A stretch of 64,000 nt of DNA, from positions 43,601 through 107,600 of the forward strand of contig NZ_VAWE01000003.1 of NCBI RefSeq assembly GCF_005795905.1, given 5' to 3'. This DNA comes from Streptomyces marianii (lineage in GTDB: Bacteria; Actinomycetota; Actinomycetes; Streptomycetales; Streptomycetaceae). The translations under genes and the position numbers were made by a program. Of the stretch, positions 8,594-16,222 are shown one piece after another (the stretch's first letter is position 1; each line of letters starts with the position of its first letter). The notes beneath the pieces are model-generated. The model ran no database searches, was not told where the DNA came from, and saw only the letters and a list, made by a program, of their open reading frames with translations.

Positions 8594-8655
8594 CATGGCG
8601 TCCGGGCGAGGGCTGCAGTCGGTTCGCCTCTCAGGCGTGGGCGAGGATGGGACCC

Positions 8656-8886
8656 GTGAGCACCTTCCACGTCACGATGCAGTTCCAGGCGGACGGCCCG
8701 GCCGTCGAGGGGGCGTGGGTCGACGGAGAGATCGCCCTTGGCCGGTACCGCGACTGGGTGGGCAGCCACGGGAGCCTGGACGGCGTGCTGATCCGCCTGA
8801 CCGAGGAGACCACCGACGGCCACGTGCGCGTGATCCGGGCGTGGACGAAGGACCACGGGGAGCACCAGCCCAGTCCCGCGTCGTAG
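8656..8886 (+). CDS. Small hypothetical protein
   Basis: A 76-residue protein starting at GTG 8656 (an ATG at 8647 is also possible) after GCGAGGATGGGA. It alternates strands and short helices (FHVTMQFQADGP, DGVLIRLTEETTDG), resembling a small alpha/beta domain. No family is recognised. Confidence 0.5.
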   Translation: MSTFHVTMQFQADGPAVEGAWVDGEIALGRYRDWVGSHGSLDGVLIRLTEETTDGHVRVIRAWTKDHGEHQPSPAS

Positions 8887-8976
8887 AACCGCCTGCACCC
8901 AGGTATGGCCAGGAGCCGACCTCGTGAGTGATGATCCGTTCACCCCCCACACGCAAAGCACGATCAAGGGGGCGGT

Positions 8977-9303
8977 ATGGGCCCTAGGCACCGCAAGACG
9001 CGCGCCACGGTGGTACGCGCAGGGCGCACCACAACGATGGTCTCGCTCGCCGACTGGTTCGGCGGCCAGCTCCTGGCCCCGGTGGACACCTCAACCATCC
9101 AGGCCATCATCGGCCGGCCTCGTGAGGAACTGCCCGGTGCCGAGCTGTGGGTGATGGCCCGCCTCGACGCCGGAGCGGCCGAGTTCCTCGCCCTGCGAGG
9201 GTGGACGCCCTGCGAAGAGCCGGCGGAGGCGTCCGGGAAGGACGAGCGGAGGCTGCGGGTCGGGATGCCGGTCCAGACCGTACGCCCCACTCGGGCCGCG
9301 TGA
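8977..9303 (+). CDS. Hypothetical protein
   Basis: A 108-residue frame with ATG 8977 behind AAGGGGGCGG. The N-terminus is basic (MGPRHRKTRATVVRAGR) and the middle includes SLADWFGGQLLAP and LWVMARLDAGAAEFLALRGW. An overlapping frame from GTG 8924 looks less protein-like after 20 codons. No family is recognised. Confidence 0.5.
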   Translation: MGPRHRKTRATVVRAGRTTTMVSLADWFGGQLLAPVDTSTIQAIIGRPREELPGAELWVMARLDAGAAEFLALRGWTPCEEPAEASGKDERRLRVGMPVQTVRPTRAA

Positions 9304-9357
9304 CCGGCGACCTGCCGCGAAGTGGCGGTTTCAGGGACATGGGCTGGTCTGCACTGG

Positions 9358-9389
9358 TCAGACCTGTTGGGTCCAATACCCCTAACCGG
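9358..9389 (+). repeat. Dispersed palindromic repeat, copy I
   Basis: TCAGACCTGTTGGGTCCAAT followed by ACCCCTAACCGG. It is a full-length plus-polarity member, 55 bp after the preceding stop. Confidence 0.8.
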
Positions 9390-9566
9390 TGCGCCCGCGA
9401 ACTCGGAGGCCACCCAGGGGCCGTGACGCCTGGCGGCCTGGCATCGCCGCCGTGGTCCTCCACAGGCAGAAGGGGGACGTGGGCCCGGCCGGTACGGTAG
9501 ACGCACAAACCACGGGGAAGGGGCTGCAAAGATGGGCGAGATCAACTCCTGCGCCCCTCACAGGCG

Positions 9567-10124
9567 ATGAACCGACTGCGTCGGCGGCTGTGGAACAGCC
9601 GGATCGTCTGGTGGCTTCGGGCGAGCTTGCCCTGGTACGAGGATCCTCTGGCGGTGACCGAACGGCCGGCTCTGCCCCTGGATGAAGTGTTCCGGCGCAT
9701 GGGCGCCGGGCCGAGCACCTGGCGTAACCCCGACTGCCGGCACCGCGGCACCCTCGCCGTATACCGGCCGCTGCCCCTGCCCGTCGCGGTGAGGGCGCCT
9801 CTTCACGCCATCCAGCTCGCCCACTGCGTGTTCTGCGAAGGGTGGGTCTACCGGCGGACTTGGCTGCCGTGGCCCGGCGACGACAGCGGCGACTGCCCCG
9901 ACGTGCGTCCCGACCTTGCCCACCACCTGCGCTGCCGCATCACGAGCCGCCGCGCCGAACAACTCCTCAACGACCCCGACGTGCTGTCGTGGGAGCGGGC
10001 ACTGACCCGGCTTGCTGCCGATGCCCCGGGCCTCTCCCGCGACTGGCAACCCGCCCCGGAGTCAATGGCCCGCCTCATCAACCAGGCGAACCGGGAATGG
10101 GACTCAACCAACCTGTGGGGATGA
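9567..10124 (+). CDS. Hypothetical protein with possible zinc site
   Basis: A 185-residue protein with ATG 9567. It contains NPDCRHRG and, 45 residues later, HCVFCEGW, which could together bind one metal ion. The C-terminal half is helical (RITSRRAEQLLNDPD, ARLINQANREW). No family is recognised. A weak -10-like TACGGT lies near 9495. Confidence 0.55.
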   Translation: MNRLRRRLWNSRIVWWLRASLPWYEDPLAVTERPALPLDEVFRRMGAGPSTWRNPDCRHRGTLAVYRPLPLPVAVRAPLHAIQLAHCVFCEGWVYRRTWLPWPGDDSGDCPDVRPDLAHHLRCRITSRRAEQLLNDPDVLSWERALTRLAADAPGLSRDWQPAPESMARLINQANREWDSTNLWG

Positions 10125-10210
10125 CGGCCCGTCGGCCTCAAGGTCACCCCCGTGACCGACGGACGCGGTTGCACCGACCGCCAGCCCCTCCGGCCGGAGA
10201 CCGAGCCCGG

Positions 10211-10492
10211 TGAGTGACCGCGACGCGGTGGCGGCGGTCCCTGTCGGCGGACTGCAGCCGGAATCCGTCGGCGACGTCATCACCCGCGCCGGCGCCCGCG
10301 CCGGCATCGACATCCGCTTCACCGGACACTCGCCCCGCCGCGGACACGCCACCTCCTCCCGCTGAAGGGACACGACCAGATCGTCATCGCCAAGCAAGCA
10401 GGGCGGATGGGCACCGCACTCCAAGGTGCTCGCCGGATACCTCGATATCGTCGACCAGTGGGAGGACAACGCCCTGATCGGCGTGCTGTAGC
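10211..10492 (+). pseudogene. C-terminal remnant of a tyrosine integrase
   Basis: Only the catalytic tail of a phage-type integrase survives. ITRAGARAGID and FTGHSPRRGHAT (the HxxR box) are in one frame ending in TGA at 10364. GHDQIVIAKQ follows in the next frame, and GGWAPHSKVLAGYLDIVDQW with the expected catalytic Tyr is back in the first frame, ending at TAG 10490-10492. Two compensating single-base shifts near 10362 and 10395 explain this. No upstream catalytic domain is present, so the gene is dead. Confidence 0.8.
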
Positions 10493-10616
10493 GGAAAAGC
10501 CGCGAGGGCACCCACCGGAGCGCCCGAACAGCCTGGCCAGACACGTAAGCGTCCCATGACCAGACGCAGCGAGTGACCTACCAGGTCTGCGTGGTATGGC
10601 ATGTTTTCATCAGGTT

Positions 10617-11369
10617 ATGGATCTAGGTGCTCGTTTCTATGAACTGCCGGGATGGGCATTTCTCCTTACTGCCATCGGCGTAATCCTCGGCGTACTCGCC
10701 ATCTGGCTCACCAGGAAGACACGCCTCTTCTTTGGCATGCCGACCGTGACCCCGCTGCTGAACTCGCCCGCCGTCCGCGAGCGCGTAGTTGTGTCCGTCG
10801 TCCGCGAGGACGGAACCGTAGATGATCTCGAATACCCGCACCACGTCGACGTGCAGCTGGTCACAAGGGGAAGGCGGGACATCGACGCCTCCGACTTCGA
10901 CCGCAATATGCCCTTGGAGTTCGATGTGGGCGCCCGTGTCTCCGCCCTCTTGGAACCCGTACGCGTGGAGCCAACGAACGCTCAGACACCCCACGTTTCT
11001 TGGGATGACAAGACTCTCCGCATTGATAGTTGCCTGGTCAGAGGCCGTCAGCTGATCTCACTTTCCCTATTGGTTGACGGGCAGGCACCTCGCGTGACCT
11101 GCCCCCAACCCAACCTGAGCAACGTAGTCGTGAAGAGATTCACCGGCCCTGAGCCACCCATCGGACTGTGGCCACAGATCACCGTAGAACTAGGGGTGGT
11201 GGCCCTTTCGCTGGTGCTCATCGGATCAGTTCTAAGCAAGTTTGTTTCGCGGACCCAAGACGAACCGTGGCTGCACGCACTTCAGAAAGTCAACGGTTGG
11301 CTCATCGTCCTTTGGCTGGCCTCGTGGGTGATTACCGCGGTCCTGAGACGCTTGGCCAGACGTCGCTAG
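10617..11369 (+). CDS. Membrane protein of unknown function
   Basis: A 250-residue protein (ATG 10617; an upstream ATG at 10596 is possible). One transmembrane helix lies near residues 12-32 (FLLTAIGVILGVLAIWL) and two near the C-terminus (VVALSLVLIGSVL and LIVLWLASWVITAVL). The intervening 150 residues look like a soluble beta-rich domain. Base composition is visibly less GC-rich than the neighbours, suggesting separate acquisition. It follows the integrase remnant directly. Confidence 0.65.
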   Translation: MDLGARFYELPGWAFLLTAIGVILGVLAIWLTRKTRLFFGMPTVTPLLNSPAVRERVVVSVVREDGTVDDLEYPHHVDVQLVTRGRRDIDASDFDRNMPLEFDVGARVSALLEPVRVEPTNAQTPHVSWDDKTLRIDSCLVRGRQLISLSLLVDGQAPRVTCPQPNLSNVVVKRFTGPEPPIGLWPQITVELGVVALSLVLIGSVLSKFVSRTQDEPWLHALQKVNGWLIVLWLASWVITAVLRRLARRR

Positions 11370-11757
11370 ACCGCGGGTCTTCGCGTGATGGCCCGACTTC
11401 GTAGCGAACTGCAGCGGAGCGCGGCTTGAGCCGGTTGTTGAACACCCTTGTTGGACGCTGTCAATCGATTCCTGCCCCGGCCAGTTGGCCTAGACGCCTG
11501 CGTCCAAGAACCGATGGTTTCTTGAAGCCCCCATCAAGCAGGGCGCATCCCGGCACCATGATAGTTCTCACCGATAACCACGGTTCTATTGGTCCAAGGC
11601 CGATAACGGAGTGAGATGAGCAGGGGGCCTCGTCTCACTGGATGTTGTCGGTGGGAAGCAAACTGGCGGGGTTGTCTCAGCTCAGGTTGTCGGTTGCGCG
11701 TGTATCCAGGTCCGGCACGCTGAGGAGGCCCGGGACTGCCCCTGGCCTCATCGAGGC
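11370..11757. other. Gene-free stretch with possible IS-end remnants
   Basis: No frame here is convincing. GTTGTCTCAGCTCAGGTTGTC near 11670-11690 and CTCGTCTCACTGGATGTTGTC near 11628 recall the TGAGACAAC-type ends of actinomycete insertion sequences. Matching inverted words (TTGAGACAAC, ATGAGACAAC) occur at about 12345 and 12420. A weak repeat-family look-alike is at 11583-11605. Confidence 0.35.
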
Positions 11758-12261
11758 TCACGCGTCAGGTGCAGTGTGGCCGTTCAAATGACGTCGGGCT
11801 TCGGTGACGAAATCGGCAACCGCCTCCCGGTATTGCCCGACGAGCTCTACGTCGTCCTGTGCCGGCGGCCCAAGAGGATTGCCCCATACCAGGCTGGCCG
11901 CGTAGAGATGCTTTCCGGCGGAGAGTAGGAGTTCGGTGGGACCGGTCAGGGTGTCAGGGCCTTCGAGAAAGACCAGGTCGGCTGCATCCTGCAGAGCCCT
12001 CGCCGCCTCCCTGGCCTCCTCATCGTCCACGACCGGGCGCCTGTCCGGCAGGACGGCATTGGACGCGTCGACGGCCTGTTCGAGGCGGCGGGCAGCTGCC
12101 AGCAGGGCAGAGTAGGCGTCGCGCTGCGCAGCGCGACGGACAGCGTCGACCGGCCCGCGATGGGCTCCTCGGCCGCTTGCCCGGCCCGCCGACCAAGCGG
12201 CGATGGCGGTGACGACGACCGCTGGGGCACCGATAAGCGCCGCCAATATCTCGGGTTCCAC
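11758..12261 (-). CDS. Membrane-anchored hypothetical protein
   Basis: A 167-residue protein starting at GTG 12261. The first 28 residues form one hydrophobic helix (ILAALIGAPAVVVTAIAAW), followed by a helical cytoplasmic domain with many arginines and aspartates (RRAAQRDAYSALLAAARRLE). No family is recognised. It lies between two stretches with IS-end-like words. Confidence 0.6.
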   Translation of the reverse strand: MEPEILAALIGAPAVVVTAIAAWSAGRASGRGAHRGPVDAVRRAAQRDAYSALLAAARRLEQAVDASNAVLPDRRPVVDDEEAREAARALQDAADLVFLEGPDTLTGPTELLLSAGKHLYAASLVWGNPLGPPAQDDVELVGQYREAVADFVTEARRHLNGHTAPDA

Positions 12262-12513
12262 GGGTCATCATCTTGCCTGATGACGCGCCCCAACCTGATC
12301 AGGAACAAGATCAGCCGAGATTTACCGAGTTGAGCGGCAACAACAATTGAGACAACAGATGCATGAGGCCCCGTCACCGACAGCGTCACCCGAGACCAGC
12401 CGCGAATCCATCAAGATCAGATGAGACAACGGCAAGATCTCGTGAGACCGGACAGCACCCAGCGCATGGTGATCGCGGCCGACTGCTGCGGCCGATAGCG
12501 TCACAGGAAGGCG

Positions 12514-12861
12514 TCACACGGTGACGTCTTCTGAACACGAACGCCTCCGGCGCCACGCCCTCGTACGGCACCTGGGCGAGCAGTAGCGGCTGTCCGATCG
12601 CTTCCGGATGCCGAACGGAGTGTCACTGGCGAACCAGCGCGCGCCGCACTCCGGGCAGCGGAATCGGGGCCACGGGTGCGGCCGGCCCTCCAGCAGGGCC
12701 CGCATCGCCTCGCCCCGGGCGTCGATCTGCGCGCGCCGGGCCCTCATCAGCCTCCATGCCCTTGTGGGGCAGGCCGTCGAGCAGTAGCGGCGCGACCGCC
12801 TGCTGCCCTCGGGCAACTCGATGCCGCACTGGCCGCACCGACGGATGTTCCTCCTGGACAC
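12514..12861 (-). CDS. Zinc-ribbon-like hypothetical protein
   Basis: A 115-residue arginine-rich protein starting at GTG 12861 after CTGGAGGG. It has two similar cysteine units: CGQCGIELPEGSRR with YCSTAC, and CPECGARWF with YCSPRC. Each could bind one zinc ion, giving a duplicated treble-clef or ribbon. Nucleic-acid binding is a reasonable guess from the charge. The interval 12262-12513 upstream of its stop holds no gene. Confidence 0.65.
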   Translation of the reverse strand: MSRRNIRRCGQCGIELPEGSRRSRRYCSTACPTRAWRLMRARRAQIDARGEAMRALLEGRPHPWPRFRCPECGARWFASDTPFGIRKRSDSRYCSPRCRTRAWRRRRSCSEDVTV

Positions 12862-12961
12862 CCCTCCAGAGTCCTTCCATCACCCTGCCGTGACCAGTGC
12901 CAACGCAACCCATGCGCTCTGAAGTGCTCAGTCCGCAAACCGTCGGACACCCCCGCCAGAC

Positions 12962-12978
12962 CTCTACTCGCAGTAGAG
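12962..12978. promoter_or_regulatory. Palindromic operator of the downstream toxin-antitoxin-like pair
   Basis: CTCTACT and AGTAGAG form a perfect 7-bp inverted repeat around CGC. The right arm supplies a -10-like TAGAGT ending 6 bp before the ATG at 12986, which would give a leaderless transcript. Autorepression by the antitoxin through this site is the expected arrangement for such pairs. Confidence 0.55.
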
Positions 12979-12985
12979 TCGGGAT

Positions 12986-13252
12986 ATGGCAGATGAAACG
13001 AGCATCAAGGTGAGCGCCGCCACGCGCGATCGCCTGGCCGTCCTCGCGGCCGAGAACAAGACCACCATCCGCCAGCTCGTCGAAGAGCTTGCGGAGAGCC
13101 AGCCGACCCAGTCCGAGTACGAGGAACGTGCCGCGCAGGCCCGCGCCGAGCTCGCCTCCGTCCTTGGCGCCGCGCCCAGCGCCGAGGCCGAGGCGAAGGC
13201 CCGCGGCCTTCTGGAGCGCCTCGGCGCCACCCAGGACCCGGCGGCCGCGTAG
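12986..13252 (+). CDS. Antitoxin-like RHH protein
   Basis: An 88-residue protein. The N-terminus (TSIKVSAATRDRLAVLAAEN) and TIRQLVEELAESQPT form the beta-helix-helix pattern of ribbon-helix-helix antitoxins. The C-terminal half is a charged helix that could wrap a toxin. The stop overlaps the GTG of the next gene (TAGTG), so the two are coupled. A palindrome immediately upstream fits autoregulation. Confidence 0.75.
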   Translation: MADETSIKVSAATRDRLAVLAAENKTTIRQLVEELAESQPTQSEYEERAAQARAELASVLGAAPSAEAEAKARGLLERLGATQDPAAA

Positions 13253-13650
13253 TGGGCGCCATCGCGGTCGTCCTGGACCACACGACCGCCACCGCGCTCC
13301 ACGACCCCAAGGACCCGTACAACGAGGCCGTCGCCGCCTTCTACGTCCAAGCCTCCGGCGGACTCGGCACCCTCTACGCCCCGGTGCTCTCGCTCACCGC
13401 CGGCGACACCGAGCGGCCCGGCCTCCTCGCCTACATCCACGGGCTCCGCTTCATCGCGATCGAGCCGTTCGACACCGAGGCCGCGCTCACCGCCACCGAG
13501 CTGCTCCACGCCGGGCACCCCTGGGCGGCCGTGCACGCCATTCACGCCGCGCGCCCCTCAGCGGCCTTCCCGTCCGGCCGCTTTCTGCTGACCCTGACCC
13601 CGGAGGCGTACGCGGACACCGGCATCCAGGCCGTCCACCCCGGCCAGTAG
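13252..13650 (+). CDS. PIN-like toxin candidate
   Basis: A 132-residue protein starting at GTG 13252 within the antitoxin stop. It begins AIAVVLDHTTATALHD, where the Asp fits the first acidic position of PIN nucleases, and ends with FLLTLTPEAYAD. The usual cluster of later acidic residues is hard to find, so it may be a degenerate or divergent PIN protein. The role as toxin comes mainly from its position after an RHH antitoxin-like gene. Confidence 0.55.
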   Translation: MGAIAVVLDHTTATALHDPKDPYNEAVAAFYVQASGGLGTLYAPVLSLTAGDTERPGLLAYIHGLRFIAIEPFDTEAALTATELLHAGHPWAAVHAIHAARPSAAFPSGRFLLTLTPEAYADTGIQAVHPGQ

Positions 13651-13770
13651 CCTACCCTCCCCGTCTCCACCGAAGCAGCACCCCGATCACCCCTCCGATC
13701 GGGGCGCTGCTGCATGTGCTGCTCCGGGTAATGGAGAGCGATGGCAGTCATGCCCGCAGGTCCGGCAGCA

Positions 13771-13803
13771 TCAGACCCATTGGACCCAACAACCCCAACT
13801 AGG
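13771..13803 (+). repeat. Dispersed palindromic repeat, copy J
   Basis: TCAGACCCATTGGACCCAAC followed by AACCCCAACTAGG. It sits between the convergent toxin-like gene and the minus-strand gene, 3 bp from the latter's stop. Confidence 0.8.
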
Positions 13804-13806
13804 TCT

Positions 13807-14394
13807 CTACAGGTCGGGGACGCCGTCGAGGAACATTGCCGCGGCGGTGGCGGGCAGCTCGTCGAGCTCCGCGATCGCCTCGGCCAGCTCCTTGCGGGCC
13901 CTGGCCAACTCGTCGGGGATCTGCCCAGCCCGCTCGTCCTCAGGGGAGAACACCGCCGAGCAGGCCAGTAGCGCAAGCAGGGCGCTCGCCGTACGGGCCG
14001 CCGCCGCGATCACTGGCCCGCAGTCCTTCTGGTCCATGCCCTTGAGCAGGTGGGAGACGTGCCCTGTCTGCCAGTGCAGCACTCCGAGCACGCCGGGCCC
14101 CACGGCCCCGGATGCTTTGATCACTTGCTGGCGGGCCAGCGTCATCTCCTGCGTGCCTGCACCCTTGGCGAGCATGTGCCCCTCGGCGAGCATGCCGACC
14201 CCGATGGAGGCGCCGTACAGCGCGTTGGCGAGAACGGCGGCCAGGACGTGCTCGCCGCCGACGGCCGTGGCCTGCTGCTCCAGTTCGCCGACGGTCGGCG
14301 GCTGGGCGTACGCGCCGAGCGCGGCCATTGCTGCCGAGACGGAGGCCACGCTCGGCGCGGGCGCCGGGGGCTGGTTCTGGTTCGGGATCGACAT
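13807..14394 (-). CDS. Hypothetical alanine-rich protein
   Basis: A 195-residue protein starting at ATG 14394. After a proline-rich N-terminus it is almost entirely helical, with VLAAVLANALYGASIGVGML and a second hydrophobic patch (TASALLALLACSAVF). The helices may pack against a membrane, but no clear transmembrane topology is seen. No family is recognised. Confidence 0.6.
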   Translation of the reverse strand: MSIPNQNQPPAPAPSVASVSAAMAALGAYAQPPTVGELEQQATAVGGEHVLAAVLANALYGASIGVGMLAEGHMLAKGAGTQEMTLARQQVIKASGAVGPGVLGVLHWQTGHVSHLLKGMDQKDCGPVIAAAARTASALLALLACSAVFSPEDERAGQIPDELARARKELAEAIAELDELPATAAAMFLDGVPDL

Positions 14395-14485
14395 GGTCCG
14401 GAACGTAGTGGGGACGCGGGTCGGCGGCCGCGGCTTCCGGCCAAGCCGCTGGGGCCAGCGGGAGCATGTGATAGCCAGCACGCCT

Positions 14486-14508
14486 GGTTGGACCCGTTAA
14501 CCCCAATG
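14486..14508 (+). repeat. Dispersed palindromic repeat, copy K (partial)
   Basis: GGTTGGACCCGTTAACCCCAATG keeps the right half of the family consensus. It is the last copy before the 14.6-28.2 kb island, which contains none. Confidence 0.6.
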
Positions 14509-14717
14509 AGCAGTGTGCATCGTGAAACTTGCACGTCAGGTGGGCTGGTGTGCACGGGGTTCGGGGTGCTCGGGCTGGTCGCTGGCGGGTGTCCATGGTG
14601 AAGATCGTCTGACCGGTCGGCGGGGAGGGTTCTCTGGCTCTGCTGCGCCTGCGTGAGCGGGCCGCCTACGATCCGCCCCCGTGTCGATACGTCAGGGATC
14701 GTGGGGAGGGTGTGGGG

Positions 14718-15170
14718 ATGTCCGATCTGGAGCGGATCACGGCTCGTCGTAGCGAACTGGACGCGCTAGCTGAGGAGTTGGCCAAGCGGCTTCAGGAGGT
14801 CGAGGCCGAGCGGGAGGAGCTGGGGATCGCTGAGCGGGTCCTGCGCCGTCTGGCCGAACAGGACCGGGCTGACACGGAGGCCGCAGGGGCGGCTCCGAGG
14901 AAAGCGCAGGTGGCCGGGCGTGCGGTGCTGCTGATCCCGCACCGGGGTGAGAGTGGCGACGAGGCCGCGCTGCCCGCCGACTACCACCGGATCCTGGCGA
15001 TCGTGCGGGCCGACGGCGGCCCAGTGCAGGTCAGGGCGGTGGGTGAGGAACTGGGACTTGAGGTGGGGGTGCGCGGGAAGCTGGAGCCGCTGCGGGCGAA
15101 GATGACCAAGCTCGCCGATCGTGGCTGGCTGCACAAGCGGCCTGACGGGAAGTTCACCGCACGTCTTTAG
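14718..15170 (+). CDS. Hypothetical coiled-coil/winged-helix protein, copy 1
   Basis: A 150-residue protein starting at ATG 14718. Residues 1-55 form a charged coiled coil (LERITARRSELDALAEEL). The C-terminal part (KMTKLADRGWLHKRPDGKF) resembles the last helix and wing of a winged-helix domain. A closely related, truncated copy with similar upstream DNA lies inverted at 27864-28200. It sits immediately before an IS5-family transposase gene and may be carried with it. The function is unknown. Confidence 0.65.
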   Translation: MSDLERITARRSELDALAEELAKRLQEVEAEREELGIAERVLRRLAEQDRADTEAAGAAPRKAQVAGRAVLLIPHRGESGDEAALPADYHRILAIVRADGGPVQVRAVGEELGLEVGVRGKLEPLRAKMTKLADRGWLHKRPDGKFTARL

Positions 15171-15234
15171 CATCTGCGGACCGGGGCGACAAGAGGGCGT
15201 AACCGGCGGGCTCCCGGCGGCAGTTGAATTTGGT

Positions 15235-16074
15235 GTGAAGAAAAACAACCATCCCGTCGAGGGCCCTGACGGCCTTGTCTACACCGCCCGCCTGCCGCTG
15301 TCGAGTGCCACCTTGAACTGGCTCGCCGACCTGTTACGCGGCCACTTCAAGAAGATCGGCTCCAGGTGGCGGGCCCTGCCCGCGGGGAAGATCGCCGGCA
15401 TCGTGCTGGCGGTGCTGCGCTGTGACCAGCGGCCCGGCGACCTGGCGGGCGGCAACGGGATACACCGCACCACTGTCACCCGCTGGGTGCGCGAGGTCGT
15501 GGGCCTGCTGGCCGCCCGCGCCCCGCGCCTGGACCGCGCCCTGAAGAAGATCGCCCGAAAGGGTGGCGGAGTCGTACTGCTGGACGGCTCGGTGATACGT
15601 ACCCGGCGGCGTACCGGGGCCGAGAACCGCAAGAACTACTCGGGCAAGAACAAATGCCACGGCCTGCTCGTGATCGCGCTCACCGACGACCGGGGCCGAC
15701 TACTGTGGGTCTCCGCGGCCCGGCCCGGGCGGACCTCGGAGATCACCGCCTGCCGCCACGACAAACTCACCGCCCACCTGCGGGCCGCCGGGCTCGGGGC
15801 CATCGCCGACCTGGGCTTCGGCGGCCTCGACGACAGCGGCCCGGACGCCGACCCGGCGGTAATCACCGGCTACAAGGCCGCCCGGAACCGGCCGCTGACC
15901 CGTGGCCAGAAGCTCTCCAACAAAGCGCTGGCCGCAGTGCGCGCTCCGGTCGAGCACGGCTTCGCGCACCTGAAGAACTGGCGCGTGCTGGGCAAGGTCC
16001 GCACGGATCCGAGGTGGGCGACCGCGCTGGTGCGGGCCCTGCTGGTACTGACCCACCAGGAAGTCGCCCGCTGA
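15235..16074 (+). CDS. IS5-family transposase
   Basis: A 279-residue DDE transposase. An HTH segment (GIHRTTVTRWVREVVGLL) is followed by VVLLDGSVIRT with the first catalytic Asp, CHGLLVIALTDDRG, and a C-terminal VRAPVEHGFAHLKNWRVL carrying the expected Glu. The GTG at 15235 is used because the frame upstream is not protein-like. I could not identify terminal inverted repeats, so the element's limits are unknown. The interval 16075-16222 has no gene. Confidence 0.8.
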   Translation: MKKNNHPVEGPDGLVYTARLPLSSATLNWLADLLRGHFKKIGSRWRALPAGKIAGIVLAVLRCDQRPGDLAGGNGIHRTTVTRWVREVVGLLAARAPRLDRALKKIARKGGGVVLLDGSVIRTRRRTGAENRKNYSGKNKCHGLLVIALTDDRGRLLWVSAARPGRTSEITACRHDKLTAHLRAAGLGAIADLGFGGLDDSGPDADPAVITGYKAARNRPLTRGQKLSNKALAAVRAPVEHGFAHLKNWRVLGKVRTDPRWATALVRALLVLTHQEVAR

Positions 16075-16222
16075 TGACCGATGATCTTGCCGCTGGACTA
16101 CCGCCCCGGAATCGAGCAGGCGTGGATTTTCCTGCGTTCCGCGTAATTCGGGGGTTCTGGAGTTCCTACCGGGCTGAAGGTGCAGGTCAGCGGGCTGGAG
16201 GCTGGTGACGCGGGCAGATTCG

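Noticed and set aside
11583..11605. Additional copy of the dispersed repeat
   Set aside because: TCTATTGGTCCAAGGCC matches only the core partially and lacks both arms.
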